The position numbers and the translations under genes are program-made. The notes under the pieces are model-generated. The model made no database searches, was not told the origin of the DNA, and saw only the letters and a list, made by a program, of their open reading frames with translations. 64,000 bases of DNA from contig OZ242357.1 in NCBI GenBank assembly GCA_965208815.1, positions 1,798,001-1,862,000 on the forward strand. Direction: 5' to 3'. The first letter of the stretch is position 1. The number at the start of each line of letters is the position of its first letter. This stretch comes from Bin55 sp009840545. GTDB taxonomy: Bacteria > Pseudomonadota > Gammaproteobacteria > Pseudomonadales > Azotimanducaceae. Shown piece after piece: positions 35,227 through 43,892 of this stretch.

Positions 35227-36609
35227 GTGGAACACGAAGACTCTCACAGCACAGGTTGGAACGAGCCCGTTCTTCGCGTTAGCGATGTCAATGCATCCGT
35301 TCGTGATCTGCTCCGCGATGCATTTCCTCTGGTCTTAATAGAGGGAGAGGTGTCGGGACTAACAAAGCACAGATCCGGCCATTGGTACTTTACGCTCAAA
35401 GACGATCGCGCGTCCTTGCGATGCGTCATGTTTGCATCCAGTGCGAGACGGGTTCGAAGCCGTATCGATGACGGTGTGCTGGTCCGCATTCGTGCGGAAC
35501 TGTCGATATATGAAGCACGTGGTGACTTCCAGGCAATTGCAAACCACATCGAACCCGTTGGCGAAGGTGCGCTTCGTCAAGCGTTTGAAGAACTCAGGGC
35601 AAAACTCCTCGCGCTCGGTTGGTTCGATGATTCTCTCAAGAAGCAGCTACCTGCTTTTCCTGAAATCATTGCCGTAATCAGTTCGCCGGAAGGGGACGCA
35701 GTACAGGATGTCTTCACGAATATCTATCGGCGTTTTCCTATTGTTGAACTGGTTCTGGAACCAACCGCGGTTCAGGGACAAGCCGCGGTTAGGGAGATTT
35801 GCAATGCCATCGAGCGCGTCAACACCATGAACCCTCTTCCAGACTTGGCGATCTTGACAAGAGGAGGTGGATCGCTCGAAGATCTCTATGTCTTCAACTC
35901 TGAGCAAGTGGCGAAGGCAATTTACGAGAGTGATATGCCGATCGTCTCTGCGGTAGGTCACGAAGCGGACTACACGATTGCAGATTACTGTGCTGACCTG
36001 AGAGCACCCACGCCTTCCACAGCAGCAGAATTGGTCACACCCGATGCAAGAGAGGTGTACGGTTATTTCTCGTCGTTCGAGCAGAGGTTGGTTGAACTGG
36101 CACTCACTTCAACACGCGAGCTCCGGAACCAGACAAGCAATTTGGAATCCCGAATGAGAGATCCTCGAGAGAAGCTAACAGCATGGAATTCTAGTGTTGG
36201 GGATGCGCGGCAGAGACTCTATCGGACAGTTCAGAGGGTCATGGCTTTGCGCCGTACAAGAGTCTCGCACTCAGAACAGCTGCTTCTTCGACAATCGCCC
36301 TCCAATCGCTTAGCTGAAAGCGGTCTACAATTGACCCGAACTAGGAGGCAACTTGTAAGTCTGGCTAGGTCTAATTTGGACAGACTCCAAGCAAGAGTTG
36401 TTAGTATGGGTCGAAACCTGCATGCGGTTAGCCCGCTGTCGGTTCTTGATCGTGGATTTGCTGTAGTGTCGAAACCTACCGAATCTGAGTTTGGACAGGT
36501 TATTCGTTCAACAGCTGATGTTCAAGTCGGAGCAGACATCGATGCCCATCTCGCCGATGGATCTTTGCGAGCGGAAGTCAAAGGAATTGTTTCCAAGAAA
36601 CGTGAGTAG
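35227..36609 (+). CDS. xseA: Exodeoxyribonuclease VII large subunit
   Basis: Catalytic subunit of the single-strand exonuclease used in repair, 460 residues. An N-terminal OB-fold (R-V-S-D-V-N through L-R-C-V-M-F) is followed by the nuclease domain with the family segments I-S-S-P-E-G-D-A-V-Q-D, L-T-R-G-G-G-S-L-E-D-L and G-H-E-A-D-Y-T-I-A-D. The long coiled-coil region and the C-terminal V-L-x-R-G-F-A-V are present. It starts at GTG 35227, divergent from guaB. The small subunit gene xseB is not in the window. The last eight bases overlap the next gene. Confidence 0.95.
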   Translation: MEHEDSHSTGWNEPVLRVSDVNASVRDLLRDAFPLVLIEGEVSGLTKHRSGHWYFTLKDDRASLRCVMFASSARRVRSRIDDGVLVRIRAELSIYEARGDFQAIANHIEPVGEGALRQAFEELRAKLLALGWFDDSLKKQLPAFPEIIAVISSPEGDAVQDVFTNIYRRFPIVELVLEPTAVQGQAAVREICNAIERVNTMNPLPDLAILTRGGGSLEDLYVFNSEQVAKAIYESDMPIVSAVGHEADYTIADYCADLRAPTPSTAAELVTPDAREVYGYFSSFEQRLVELALTSTRELRNQTSNLESRMRDPREKLTAWNSSVGDARQRLYRTVQRVMALRRTRVSHSEQLLLRQSPSNRLAESGLQLTRTRRQLVSLARSNLDRLQARVVSMGRNLHAVSPLSVLDRGFAVVSKPTESEFGQVIRSTADVQVGADIDAHLADGSLRAEVKGIVSKKRE

Positions 36610-37432
36610 ATCTCTTCTAACCCTACTGTTCTGCATCTTGACTACTTCACTATACGCTAACTTCGAAGGAGTCAATGGTGGAGTCATTGCTGTCGAGTTA
36701 CCGGTGGGTGCAAAGTACGCGGTTTTCAACGACGAGAAACAGCTCGTTGTAGACAACATAGCTATCGTGGCAATTCCTATCGATCAAGAACCTGGAGAAG
36801 TGCAGCTTCGTGTTCATTTAGGGCAGAACTATATTGAAGATATCCCGCTTCTAATTCAATCCAAGAAGTATCCGGAGCAGCACATAACTATTTCCGATGA
36901 GGATATGGTTACTCCTCCAGAGGAAACTCTAGAACGTATTAGAAAAGAGAGTGCCTTAATGAAAGAGGCGTACGACCTGCGAACCGAATTGGGAACAGAC
37001 TTGTTTCCAATTCTCATTCCAGTTTCGGGACCGATTTCAGGAGTATTTGGGAGCCGGAGATTCTTCAACGGAAAGCCAAGAAACCCGCACTCTGGCATCG
37101 ACTACGCAGCTGACCAGGGTACACCAATATTGGCTCCGGCACCAGGTTCCATCGCGCTCACGGGAGACTTCTACTTCAATGGAAATACCGTCGTGATCAA
37201 TCATGGAGGGGGTTTTGTCAGTGTTATGTGTCACCTACACGAAGTCTTTGTCAAAAAGGACCAAGAAATCAGACGCGGTGAGAAGATTGGTACGGTCGGC
37301 TCAACCGGACGTTCGACAGGTCCCCATTTGCATTGGACGATTAGTCTGCAGGGAACTAAAGTTGATCCTGCAGTGTTCATCTCTGTCACCAATCGATTGG
37401 CAGGATCCAAAGAGAAGGCATCGCCAGAGTAA
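36602..37432 (+). CDS. Secreted M23-family (LytM) metallopeptidase
   Basis: Probable periplasmic peptidoglycan endopeptidase of about 276 residues. The likely start is a GTG at 36602 inside the last codons of xseA, which gives a clean signal peptide (S-L-L-T-L-L-F-C-I-L-T-T-S-L-Y-A). The frame is open further upstream, but those starts have no signal-like N-terminus. The C-terminal M23 domain keeps the zinc ligands in N-P-H-S-G-I-D-Y-A and H-L-H-W, with G-S-T-G-R-S-T-G-P before the latter. The N-terminal half resembles the beta-rich domain of peptidases that sit downstream of xseA in other gammaproteobacteria. Activity on the cell wall is inferred from the family. Confidence 0.9.
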   Translation: MSRSLLTLLFCILTTSLYANFEGVNGGVIAVELPVGAKYAVFNDEKQLVVDNIAIVAIPIDQEPGEVQLRVHLGQNYIEDIPLLIQSKKYPEQHITISDEDMVTPPEETLERIRKESALMKEAYDLRTELGTDLFPILIPVSGPISGVFGSRRFFNGKPRNPHSGIDYAADQGTPILAPAPGSIALTGDFYFNGNTVVINHGGGFVSVMCHLHEVFVKKDQEIRRGEKIGTVGSTGRSTGPHLHWTISLQGTKVDPAVFISVTNRLAGSKEKASPE

Positions 37433-37600
37433 TTGTGTAATCCGACTTTGGAATCGAGTTTTCTTGTAGGAATGTAAGCTCTCGTGCACCGAGCTAAGAA
37501 CCGACATCTAATATCTTTCGACGCCTCCAGCATCTCTATCCTGTTGTAACGACCGTCGTGACTTGATTCTTTCCGCCAAAAATCCACCAATTACAACACG

Positions 37601-37942
37601 ATGAATATCCACTCTTGCTTTGAGAACGAGATTCAGATAGTCGCAGCTTCAGGCCGTATCGACAGTGAGAACGCAATGGAATTTGAAGCGAAAGTTCGAG
37701 CCGCCATCGAAGAAACTACAGCTGGTGTTGTGCTCGACCTCGCTGACACTCAGTACATGGCAAGTGCAGGATTGAGGGCGATTTTGCTAGTTGCAAAAGA
37801 GCTAGAGACCCGAAAGGTTCAATTCGCGCTCTGTTCCGTATCCAAAGAGGTCCTAAATGTGCTGAAAATTGCCGGATTCTTGCGTCTGATGGATGCAATT
37901 CCTACTCGCGAAGAAGCTGTCGCAAGACTCGCACAGGCATAG
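37601..37942 (+). CDS. STAS-domain protein (anti-sigma factor antagonist type)
   Basis: A single STAS domain of 113 residues, of the SpoIIAA/RsbV type that binds a partner kinase or anti-sigma factor. The regulatory Ser is in M-A-S-A-G-L-R-A, with V-V-L-D-L-A-D-T before it, as expected for the phosphorylated serine of this family. No anti-sigma kinase, PP2C-type phosphatase or sigma factor gene is next to it. It is separated from the M23 gene by 170 bp and followed by a hairpin, so it is probably a single-gene unit. Pathway unknown. Confidence 0.85.
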   Translation: MNIHSCFENEIQIVAASGRIDSENAMEFEAKVRAAIEETTAGVVLDLADTQYMASAGLRAILLVAKELETRKVQFALCSVSKEVLNVLKIAGFLRLMDAIPTREEAVARLAQA

Positions 37943-37993
37943 TGGCTCCAGACTGAAGTCACCGCCTGATTAGGCAGCCTGGAGACACTTTTT
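37942..37993 (+). terminator. Terminator-like hairpin after the STAS gene
   Basis: GTGGCTCCAG at 37942-37951 pairs with CTGGAGACAC ending at 37988, enclosing an inner GCCTGATTAGGC hairpin. Five T follow directly. It sits immediately after the STAS stop codon. Confidence 0.5.
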
Positions 37994-38331
37994 ACTTTCA
38001 AAATACCTTCTTGGTTGATCGTGGATGAGTCGCGGCTTATGTTCAGTGATCTCCCGAAAATATGGTTCTTCCCTTCCATCAGACCTAAACTCAGATTCTT
38101 AGCCAAGTCCGTATTGCGCCGTTGTGTCTGGCAGATTGGTACTCACAAGAGACACTATGGATCATCTTCTTGTTGTGAGATTGCTTCATTTCGACTGGCA
38201 CTACAAGCCAATATGCACTGATGAATCTACTGAGATGATGCATGGTGTAGTCCATTCCATGCCATGAGAAGGTTTGGCCCTATCCCGTAGAATCTGAGTC
38301 CCATGACTTCTAGACTTCAAGACTGGCGACC
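37994..38331. other. Intergenic stretch, nothing identified
   Basis: About 340 bp between the STAS gene and helical-repeat paralogue C. Only shadow frames without ribosome sites are seen. No tRNA, repeat or strong promoter was recognised. Confidence 0.4.
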
Positions 38332-40212
38332 ATGAAACCGATCAAGCTCAATCTACTCGCTATTGTTGGACTGACTTTGGTTGCATTTGCAGCCGGCGCA
38401 TTTAGTTATTGGGCGGGAACTTGGTTTTTGGACAACGGTGGCGAGCATGAGTCCACTAGAGCGATAGCCCCATTAGCTACAGATGATTTAGAGCAAGACT
38501 TTCTTGCCGTGACACAGGTGAAGGGCGATTTGGCGAGGTCGTTGGCGCTGCTTCGAATTCTCGATCGGGCAAGCAAGTCCCAGTTGGCAGACTTGCTAAC
38601 TTTTTCCGTAGAGATTGAGCCGGCCTCTCTTGCGTCTGATTTGCAGATTCCAGTCGTCAGGCGGTTTGCGATGATTGATCCGCAACTAGCTTTGTCTCAC
38701 ATTGAACGATTACCTGATCAATTTCAAGCTAACTTAGTGTCTGCAGTATTTGGTGAATGGTCACAAAACGCATTCGACGAAGCGGTCAGTTCTGCGGAAG
38801 ACTTACAAGAGAGTATGCAATCCTGGGCGTTCCAAGGGATTCTTGCCTCTGGACATGACTCGGCTGATGAACTCCGGGATCAGATCGTTGGAACAGACGC
38901 ACTCGGTAGTCTGGGATCCCATTTCTCTAACGAAGCGACGCAACGCAATCCAACACGGAATCCACGAGAAGCGTGGCAGACATTGGTTCACCAGTCCGGC
39001 GGATCCATAGGCAATCTGGGAGCTCTCATCGATATTGGTGACGAATGGGTGCAAGAGGAAGGGATAAGCGTCCTTCAAGAGATCAAAGAATCTGGCAATT
39101 TGGACCAAAACTTGCAATCGGTAGTGCTCGGTTCGATTGTTTACGAATCAGCAAAGCGGGAACCGAAGCAAACATTCGAACACACGCTCTCATTGGAGGG
39201 GTACGAACGAAACAACTATACATTGGGTGCAGCACTTGCTTGGGCAGAATCTGATGCAAAGGCAGCATTGGAAGCTGCGAATGCGGTTGAAGACACCTGG
39301 CTACGCGTTCACCTGCTGCAACAAGTCTTGTCGCGGGTAGCTGCGAGAGATCCGAGAAAGTTGCTTGCAGATATGGAAGCACTTCCTTCGAATGTCCAGG
39401 AAATTGCCAAAAAGCACGTCGTAATCGAAACTGCTCGAAGCGATCCCGAAGAAGCAGTACGGTTGCTGGATACGCTCAATGTCTCAGAAAGCGAAGTCAT
39501 CCAATCTATCGTTGACTACTGGAGCAAAAGCAACCCTCTCGAAGCACTAGACTGGGTATTAAATGGTCCGATCCCCGATGAAGATCGACAATACTTGGGA
39601 GGTCGAGCCATTAGCGTTCTTGTGGACGAACAGCCTGATCTTGCAATGAAGCTAGCCTTAGAACAGCCTGCAGACTGGGGATTGGAAGCAATTGTGATTG
39701 CAGAACTGGCCAAATCTGATGCGTTTGAAGCGATGAGGCTTCTTCCTCAATTACGTGATTCCCAAGTTCAATTTGTATACGATTCGATCGGCTACGGTTT
39801 AATCCTTCAGGACCACGCCAAGTCCGTGATTAAGTTGGCAGCGCAAGTTCCAAAACAGCTGCATGAAGCCTTCTACAGCAACATGACATCAAACTGGGCA
39901 TCCCAAGACCCGTTGGAACTGCTAAATTCAATCGATGAACTTCCTTCACCAGAACTACGGTCAAAAGCGGCATACGCGTTGACGTCACAATACCACGCAC
40001 TCAATACGCTTACTGATGAACAAGTCGAATTGGCGAAGACCTACCTCAATGAGTGGGATACGCAACGGTTAGACAAGTCCCAAACCCACTTTCGTTTTGT
40101 TGGCGCATCCCAAGAACTCCGTTTTGCCGGTACTCCAGATCAAGTTGAATTCCTAGTGGAGGAAGTAGGCAAACTGATGGAAGAGGTCAAATCGGGAGAC
40201 TCGACAGACTAA
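38332..40212 (+). CDS. Membrane-anchored helical-repeat protein, paralogue C
   Basis: Third member of the family at 21446 and 23306, 13 kb away and on the opposite strand, 626 residues. It opens M-K-P-I-K-L-N-L-L-A-I followed by a single hydrophobic anchor (residues 8-32). Repeated helical units carry the pattern W-x-x-x-x-P-x-E-A-L-D-W (clear at D-Y-W-S-K-S-N-P-L-E-A-L-D-W) and D-P-R-K-L-L-A-D-M-E-A-L-P, and the end again has L-T-D-E-Q-V. Sequence similarity to A and B is weaker than between A and B. The repeats resemble solenoid scaffolds; a periplasmic location is inferred. No partner genes are adjacent. Confidence 0.8.
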   Translation: MKPIKLNLLAIVGLTLVAFAAGAFSYWAGTWFLDNGGEHESTRAIAPLATDDLEQDFLAVTQVKGDLARSLALLRILDRASKSQLADLLTFSVEIEPASLASDLQIPVVRRFAMIDPQLALSHIERLPDQFQANLVSAVFGEWSQNAFDEAVSSAEDLQESMQSWAFQGILASGHDSADELRDQIVGTDALGSLGSHFSNEATQRNPTRNPREAWQTLVHQSGGSIGNLGALIDIGDEWVQEEGISVLQEIKESGNLDQNLQSVVLGSIVYESAKREPKQTFEHTLSLEGYERNNYTLGAALAWAESDAKAALEAANAVEDTWLRVHLLQQVLSRVAARDPRKLLADMEALPSNVQEIAKKHVVIETARSDPEEAVRLLDTLNVSESEVIQSIVDYWSKSNPLEALDWVLNGPIPDEDRQYLGGRAISVLVDEQPDLAMKLALEQPADWGLEAIVIAELAKSDAFEAMRLLPQLRDSQVQFVYDSIGYGLILQDHAKSVIKLAAQVPKQLHEAFYSNMTSNWASQDPLELLNSIDELPSPELRSKAAYALTSQYHALNTLTDEQVELAKTYLNEWDTQRLDKSQTHFRFVGASQELRFAGTPDQVEFLVEEVGKLMEEVKSGDSTD

Positions 40213-40325
40213 ACAAGCCGACCGTCTGAAGTAGAGCCATCAGGGATATCGTTGTTGGGTTACTTGCAATTTTGGTGTTGCTCTGTGTTTAATGGCTCAG
40301 CAACTTGCTGGATTTCCAATCCACA

Positions 40326-40445
40326 ATGTCCACGATTGAGCTCCGAGCTCTACTTGCCATACCACCAGTATTGCCGATTGTCTACTTCGTTTTGAGATAT
40401 ATGGTGCAAAATGCAGGCAAGTACCTTTGGATTCTCAAGCAGTAA
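40326..40445 (+). CDS. Possible small membrane protein, 39 aa
   Basis: An ATG at 40326 opens a 39-codon frame encoding a plausible single membrane span (A-I-P-P-V-L-P-I-V-Y-F-V-L) followed by a basic tail ending W-I-L-K-Q. There is no good ribosome site. It lies in the 330-bp gap between paralogue C and the convergent der gene. Coding status is uncertain. Confidence 0.2.
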   Translation: MSTIELRALLAIPPVLPIVYFVLRYMVQNAGKYLWILKQ

Positions 40446-40544
40446 TTGACGTCACTCTCTTCGAGTCGAGCGGATGTAGAGTGGAGTTCAGCATTGAAGC
40501 TCACATCCCATGTGCTTGAAGCGTCTTGACCCCTGTGGGCGGAA

Positions 40545-41951
40545 CTACAACGACTTCCGGTGCCTTCGCAGTCGATCTCTCTTCCGTTGCTGTCGCGGCG
40601 TCAGACGATTTTGGCGATCTTCAAAGGGATTCTTGCCAGTCCGATACTTGATGACTACTGGCCATCCGTTCAAGTTGAGAGCTTCTCGAAATCCGTTTTC
40701 CAAGTATCGCTTGTAGCTAGCAGGAAGAGAACCTGTTTGATTCCCGTGCAACATAATGCTGGGAGGATGCGAGTCGATTGTGTGTGCGTAGCGAAGCCGA
40801 ATGGCCCTACCCCGAACCATTGGAGGAGAATGAGCCATCAAGAGCTCGTTTAGGACTCCGGTTAACTCGCTTGACGAGGCTTCGATCGTGCCACTTGCGT
40901 GGATTCGAGCGACATCGTCAAACAACACTTCGATTCCTTCTTGGTTCAGTGCCGACACGTGACGAATCTGAACCCAATCAGCGAATCTCAATCGTCTGCT
41001 AATTTCACGTCGACAGGTGACTCTCTGTTCTGAATCGAGTTTGTCCCACTTGTTGACTACAAGAACTATCCCCGTACCAGCTTCAACGGCGAACTGAATT
41101 AGGTGAAGGTCCTGTTCAACAATACCTTCGTTCGCGTCGATGACTAAGAGAGTCATGTCGGATCCGCGTAAAGCATTCAACGCCTTGACGACGGAAAACT
41201 TCTCAATTACGTCGCTCACACTTCCTCTACGGCGTATTCCTGCCGTGTCTGTGAATGCAAACGACATCTCGTCTCGATTGAGAACTACACGGATGGCATC
41301 TCTAGTTGTACCCGGTTTGTCACTAACAATACAGCGCTCGTCGTTCACCAGAGCATTCACTAAAGTGGACTTTCCAACGTTCGGGCGACCTAGAACTGCA
41401 ACTGGTAACGCCGTTGTCTCACCATTGTCTGGCGACTCCTTGGTTGGAACTTGGGCACTTATCGATTCCATCAACGATTGGAGTCCATGGCCGTTTGATG
41501 CCGAGATTGGAAGACAATCTTTAAAACCAATCGGAGAGAATTCGCTTATTGCGAAATCGGAACCGTGAGAGACTCCATCGATCTTATTGACCGCAACTAG
41601 AACGGTAGTACCTGTGCGACGCAATTCTTCTGAAATCTGAATATCTTGCGCGGTCAATCCTTCACGCGCACTAACCATGAAGAGAACTAAATCAGACTCG
41701 GAGACTGCCGTTTGAACCTGATCGTCAACATGCGAAGACATCGAACCTTCGTCATGAAGCCCTCCGGTGTCGATGAGAGTCACCGTTGCGTCGGTGATGG
41801 CACGAGCTGTACCGTACTTTCGGTCTCGGGTTAATCCTGCTCGGTCATGAACCAGTGCATCACGATTTCTGCACAAGCGATTGAACAGTGTTGATTTGCC
41901 AACGTTGGGACGGCCAACAATTGCCACGACGCCGGATTTGTGTGAGGTCAT
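40545..41951 (-). CDS. der: Ribosome-assembly GTPase Der (EngA)
   Basis: Essential GTPase with two G domains in tandem that helps mature the 50S subunit. Both domains begin with G-R-P-N-V-G-K-S-T-L (N-terminus and about residue 188). G3 and G4 motifs (D-T-G-G, N-K-I-D; D-T-A-G-I, N-K-W-D) and the C-terminal KH-like domain are present. Length 468. The ATG at 41951 overlaps the bamB stop by ATGA, so the two are translationally coupled, and der is the last gene of the rlmN-to-der run. Confidence 0.97.
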   Translation of the reverse strand: MTSHKSGVVAIVGRPNVGKSTLFNRLCRNRDALVHDRAGLTRDRKYGTARAITDATVTLIDTGGLHDEGSMSSHVDDQVQTAVSESDLVLFMVSAREGLTAQDIQISEELRRTGTTVLVAVNKIDGVSHGSDFAISEFSPIGFKDCLPISASNGHGLQSLMESISAQVPTKESPDNGETTALPVAVLGRPNVGKSTLVNALVNDERCIVSDKPGTTRDAIRVVLNRDEMSFAFTDTAGIRRRGSVSDVIEKFSVVKALNALRGSDMTLLVIDANEGIVEQDLHLIQFAVEAGTGIVLVVNKWDKLDSEQRVTCRREISRRLRFADWVQIRHVSALNQEGIEVLFDDVARIHASGTIEASSSELTGVLNELLMAHSPPMVRGRAIRLRYAHTIDSHPPSIMLHGNQTGSLPASYKRYLENGFREALNLNGWPVVIKYRTGKNPFEDRQNRLTPRQQRKRDRLRRHRKSL

Positions 41952-43210
41952 TCAATGCGCGAAATCCGTAGCGCTGCCAGTCTGCCTTTCTTGTTCATCG
42001 CGTAGACGATTCCCGCTTCCTCAATCATTGGAGATCGCAAGGACTTTCCATGTCTATAACGGCCAAGCATGCGACCGTCGCTTTGAGCCAACACATGCAC
42101 ATAGCCTTTCTCGTCGCCCATGACAAGATAGTTGCTGTAAGCCAACGGGTCTGAGAGCACCCGCTTGAACAGACCTTCCTGACGCCAGACCTCATTGCCA
42201 CCGTTCTGCTCTGCAGCAACTACAACATCGTCGTCTCGCACTACAAACAATAGGTCGTAGCCTTCGGCTAGCGAGTGGTGGGAGGGTTCGTCTTTTTCCC
42301 ACAGTATTGAACCGTCCGCTATTGACAATGCTCTTAGCTTCCCTTGGTGGCTCACGGCGTACACCGCCCGTTCGAGGACTAGTGGGCGTCCATCTACATC
42401 CACCATTCTTTCAAGTTCGGAAGTGCCCTCTGGAAGTGCAACTCGCTGCTCCCATGCCGGAAACCCGCTTTCAATTTCGACAGAAGCGACCAACCCGTTC
42501 GCAAAACCTGCAAATACGTGACCACGATCTATTACAGGAGAACCGGTACCACGCAGAGTGAGAATTGGGTCTTGTGTATCGAATACCCAACGAATCTCTC
42601 CATTGGCAACCTCCAGTGCGTAGAGCTTTCCGTCACTCGTCTGCACAGCAACAATGTCTTCATCCGCAATTGCTGGAGCCAGAACCTCTCCACTTAGCTG
42701 AGTACGCCAAATCTCTTTGCCGTCACCGATATCCAAGGCAATGATGTCTCCCCGAACAGTACCGAGAAACACCAGACCTTCGCCAACTCCAATTCCTCCA
42801 GCCACAAATGATGGGTCGCTTCGATTGTTGAGGTCAAACAAACCTTTGCGGTCGGCTCTCCCTACCCGAGTTCTCCAAATGACATTGCCGTCAAACCGGT
42901 TTAAAGCCATGACCGTTCCATAGGCATCGGCCACGAGAACACGTTCTGCAACAATTGCAGGAGTAATCTCTATATATTTCTTGCCAAGCCCTCTACCAAT
43001 CTTGCGGGACCAGACTCGATCTATTGCGACCTCTGGCACAAACTGAACAAGCTCAGCTGGACCCCCGGTTTCAGAGTCGTCTGCCGAGGGCTTGGTATTC
43101 GTCAACGGATTGAATCTATTCAACCCACTTAGAGGTCCGATGCATCCTACTAGGAGCAGGACCACACATCCTAGAACGACGATCCTAGCAGTTCTAACGC
43201 TTGAGTTCAT
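41948..43210 (-). CDS. bamB: Outer-membrane assembly lipoprotein BamB
   Basis: Lipoprotein of the BAM complex that folds outer-membrane barrels, 420 residues. The signal peptide ends L-L-L-V-G-C, a good lipobox, so the protein is anchored at the inner face of the outer membrane. The body is an eight-bladed beta-propeller with repeated segments such as G-x-V-x-A-L-x-x-x-x-G-x-x-x-W. ATG at 43210 is used; a TTG just upstream is also in frame. It lies seven bases after yfgM and overlaps der. Confidence 0.95.
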   Translation of the reverse strand: MNSSVRTARIVVLGCVVLLLVGCIGPLSGLNRFNPLTNTKPSADDSETGGPAELVQFVPEVAIDRVWSRKIGRGLGKKYIEITPAIVAERVLVADAYGTVMALNRFDGNVIWRTRVGRADRKGLFDLNNRSDPSFVAGGIGVGEGLVFLGTVRGDIIALDIGDGKEIWRTQLSGEVLAPAIADEDIVAVQTSDGKLYALEVANGEIRWVFDTQDPILTLRGTGSPVIDRGHVFAGFANGLVASVEIESGFPAWEQRVALPEGTSELERMVDVDGRPLVLERAVYAVSHQGKLRALSIADGSILWEKDEPSHHSLAEGYDLLFVVRDDDVVVAAEQNGGNEVWRQEGLFKRVLSDPLAYSNYLVMGDEKGYVHVLAQSDGRMLGRYRHGKSLRSPMIEEAGIVYAMNKKGRLAALRISRIE

Positions 43211-43216
43211 CAAGGA

Positions 43217-43882
43217 CTATTCTTCAGGTTCAGACGGTATGTTTGACTCCAATTCCGTCTCTAGAGTTCTGGGCATAGTCGCCAATTTTGCGGAAATCCG
43301 CTCTCGAACAACAAACGACCCCGCTAGTTCGGCAGCTTCTCCGTAACTAGTCGTAGCGTTCTCGAAGTCACCTTGAGCCCGATATATGTCAGCTCTCAAT
43401 TCCAGAGCCGATAGTTCATAGCCTTCTCCCACTTGAGTAATCGTAGCTAAGGCATCGTCCAAACGGTCTAGCTGAAATAGGACGCGGGCTATTCGCAAAC
43501 GAATCAGGTCGCGATAAGTCTTGTCGCTGGCTAACTCCAGAGCTTGTTCGAGGAGACTGAGCGACTGTTCCCACTCGTTCTCATCTGCCGCATCTTTTGC
43601 TCTATACAGAAAGACAAACATTCGATAGCTCGAATTGGGGTACTGCTCTTCGATAGACTGAGCGATCTCGTCCACTGGACCCATCAACCCTCGAGCGTTC
43701 TCGAATTCGGCAAACAGGTCAGCAGCTTCCTGCCGAACGTCGGCGCGGTGATCCTGAAACAAGTTCCATCCCACGACACCACCAATACCCAGCACGACGC
43801 TAAGCACGATGATCACTCCGTAGTGACGCCAAGCTTTCTGTATACGTTCGGCTTGTTCTTCGTCTGTCAAGAAATCTGCCAA
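43217..43882 (-). CDS. yfgM: YfgM-family periplasmic protein
   Basis: Inner-membrane protein of 221 residues with one N-terminal membrane span (about residues 22-42) and a periplasmic helical region with TPR-like repeats. YfgM in E. coli associates with the PpiD chaperone at the SecYEG translocon. The N-terminus D-E-E-Q-A-E-R-I-Q-K-A-W-R-H-Y-G is characteristic. The position between hisS and bamB is the conserved one for this family. The C-terminus ends E-P-E-E and directly precedes bamB. Confidence 0.9.
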   Translation of the reverse strand: MADFLTDEEQAERIQKAWRHYGVIIVLSVVLGIGGVVGWNLFQDHRADVRQEAADLFAEFENARGLMGPVDEIAQSIEEQYPNSSYRMFVFLYRAKDAADENEWEQSLSLLEQALELASDKTYRDLIRLRIARVLFQLDRLDDALATITQVGEGYELSALELRADIYRAQGDFENATTSYGEAAELAGSFVVRERISAKLATMPRTLETELESNIPSEPEE

Positions 43883-43892
43883 GATCTTTCTC

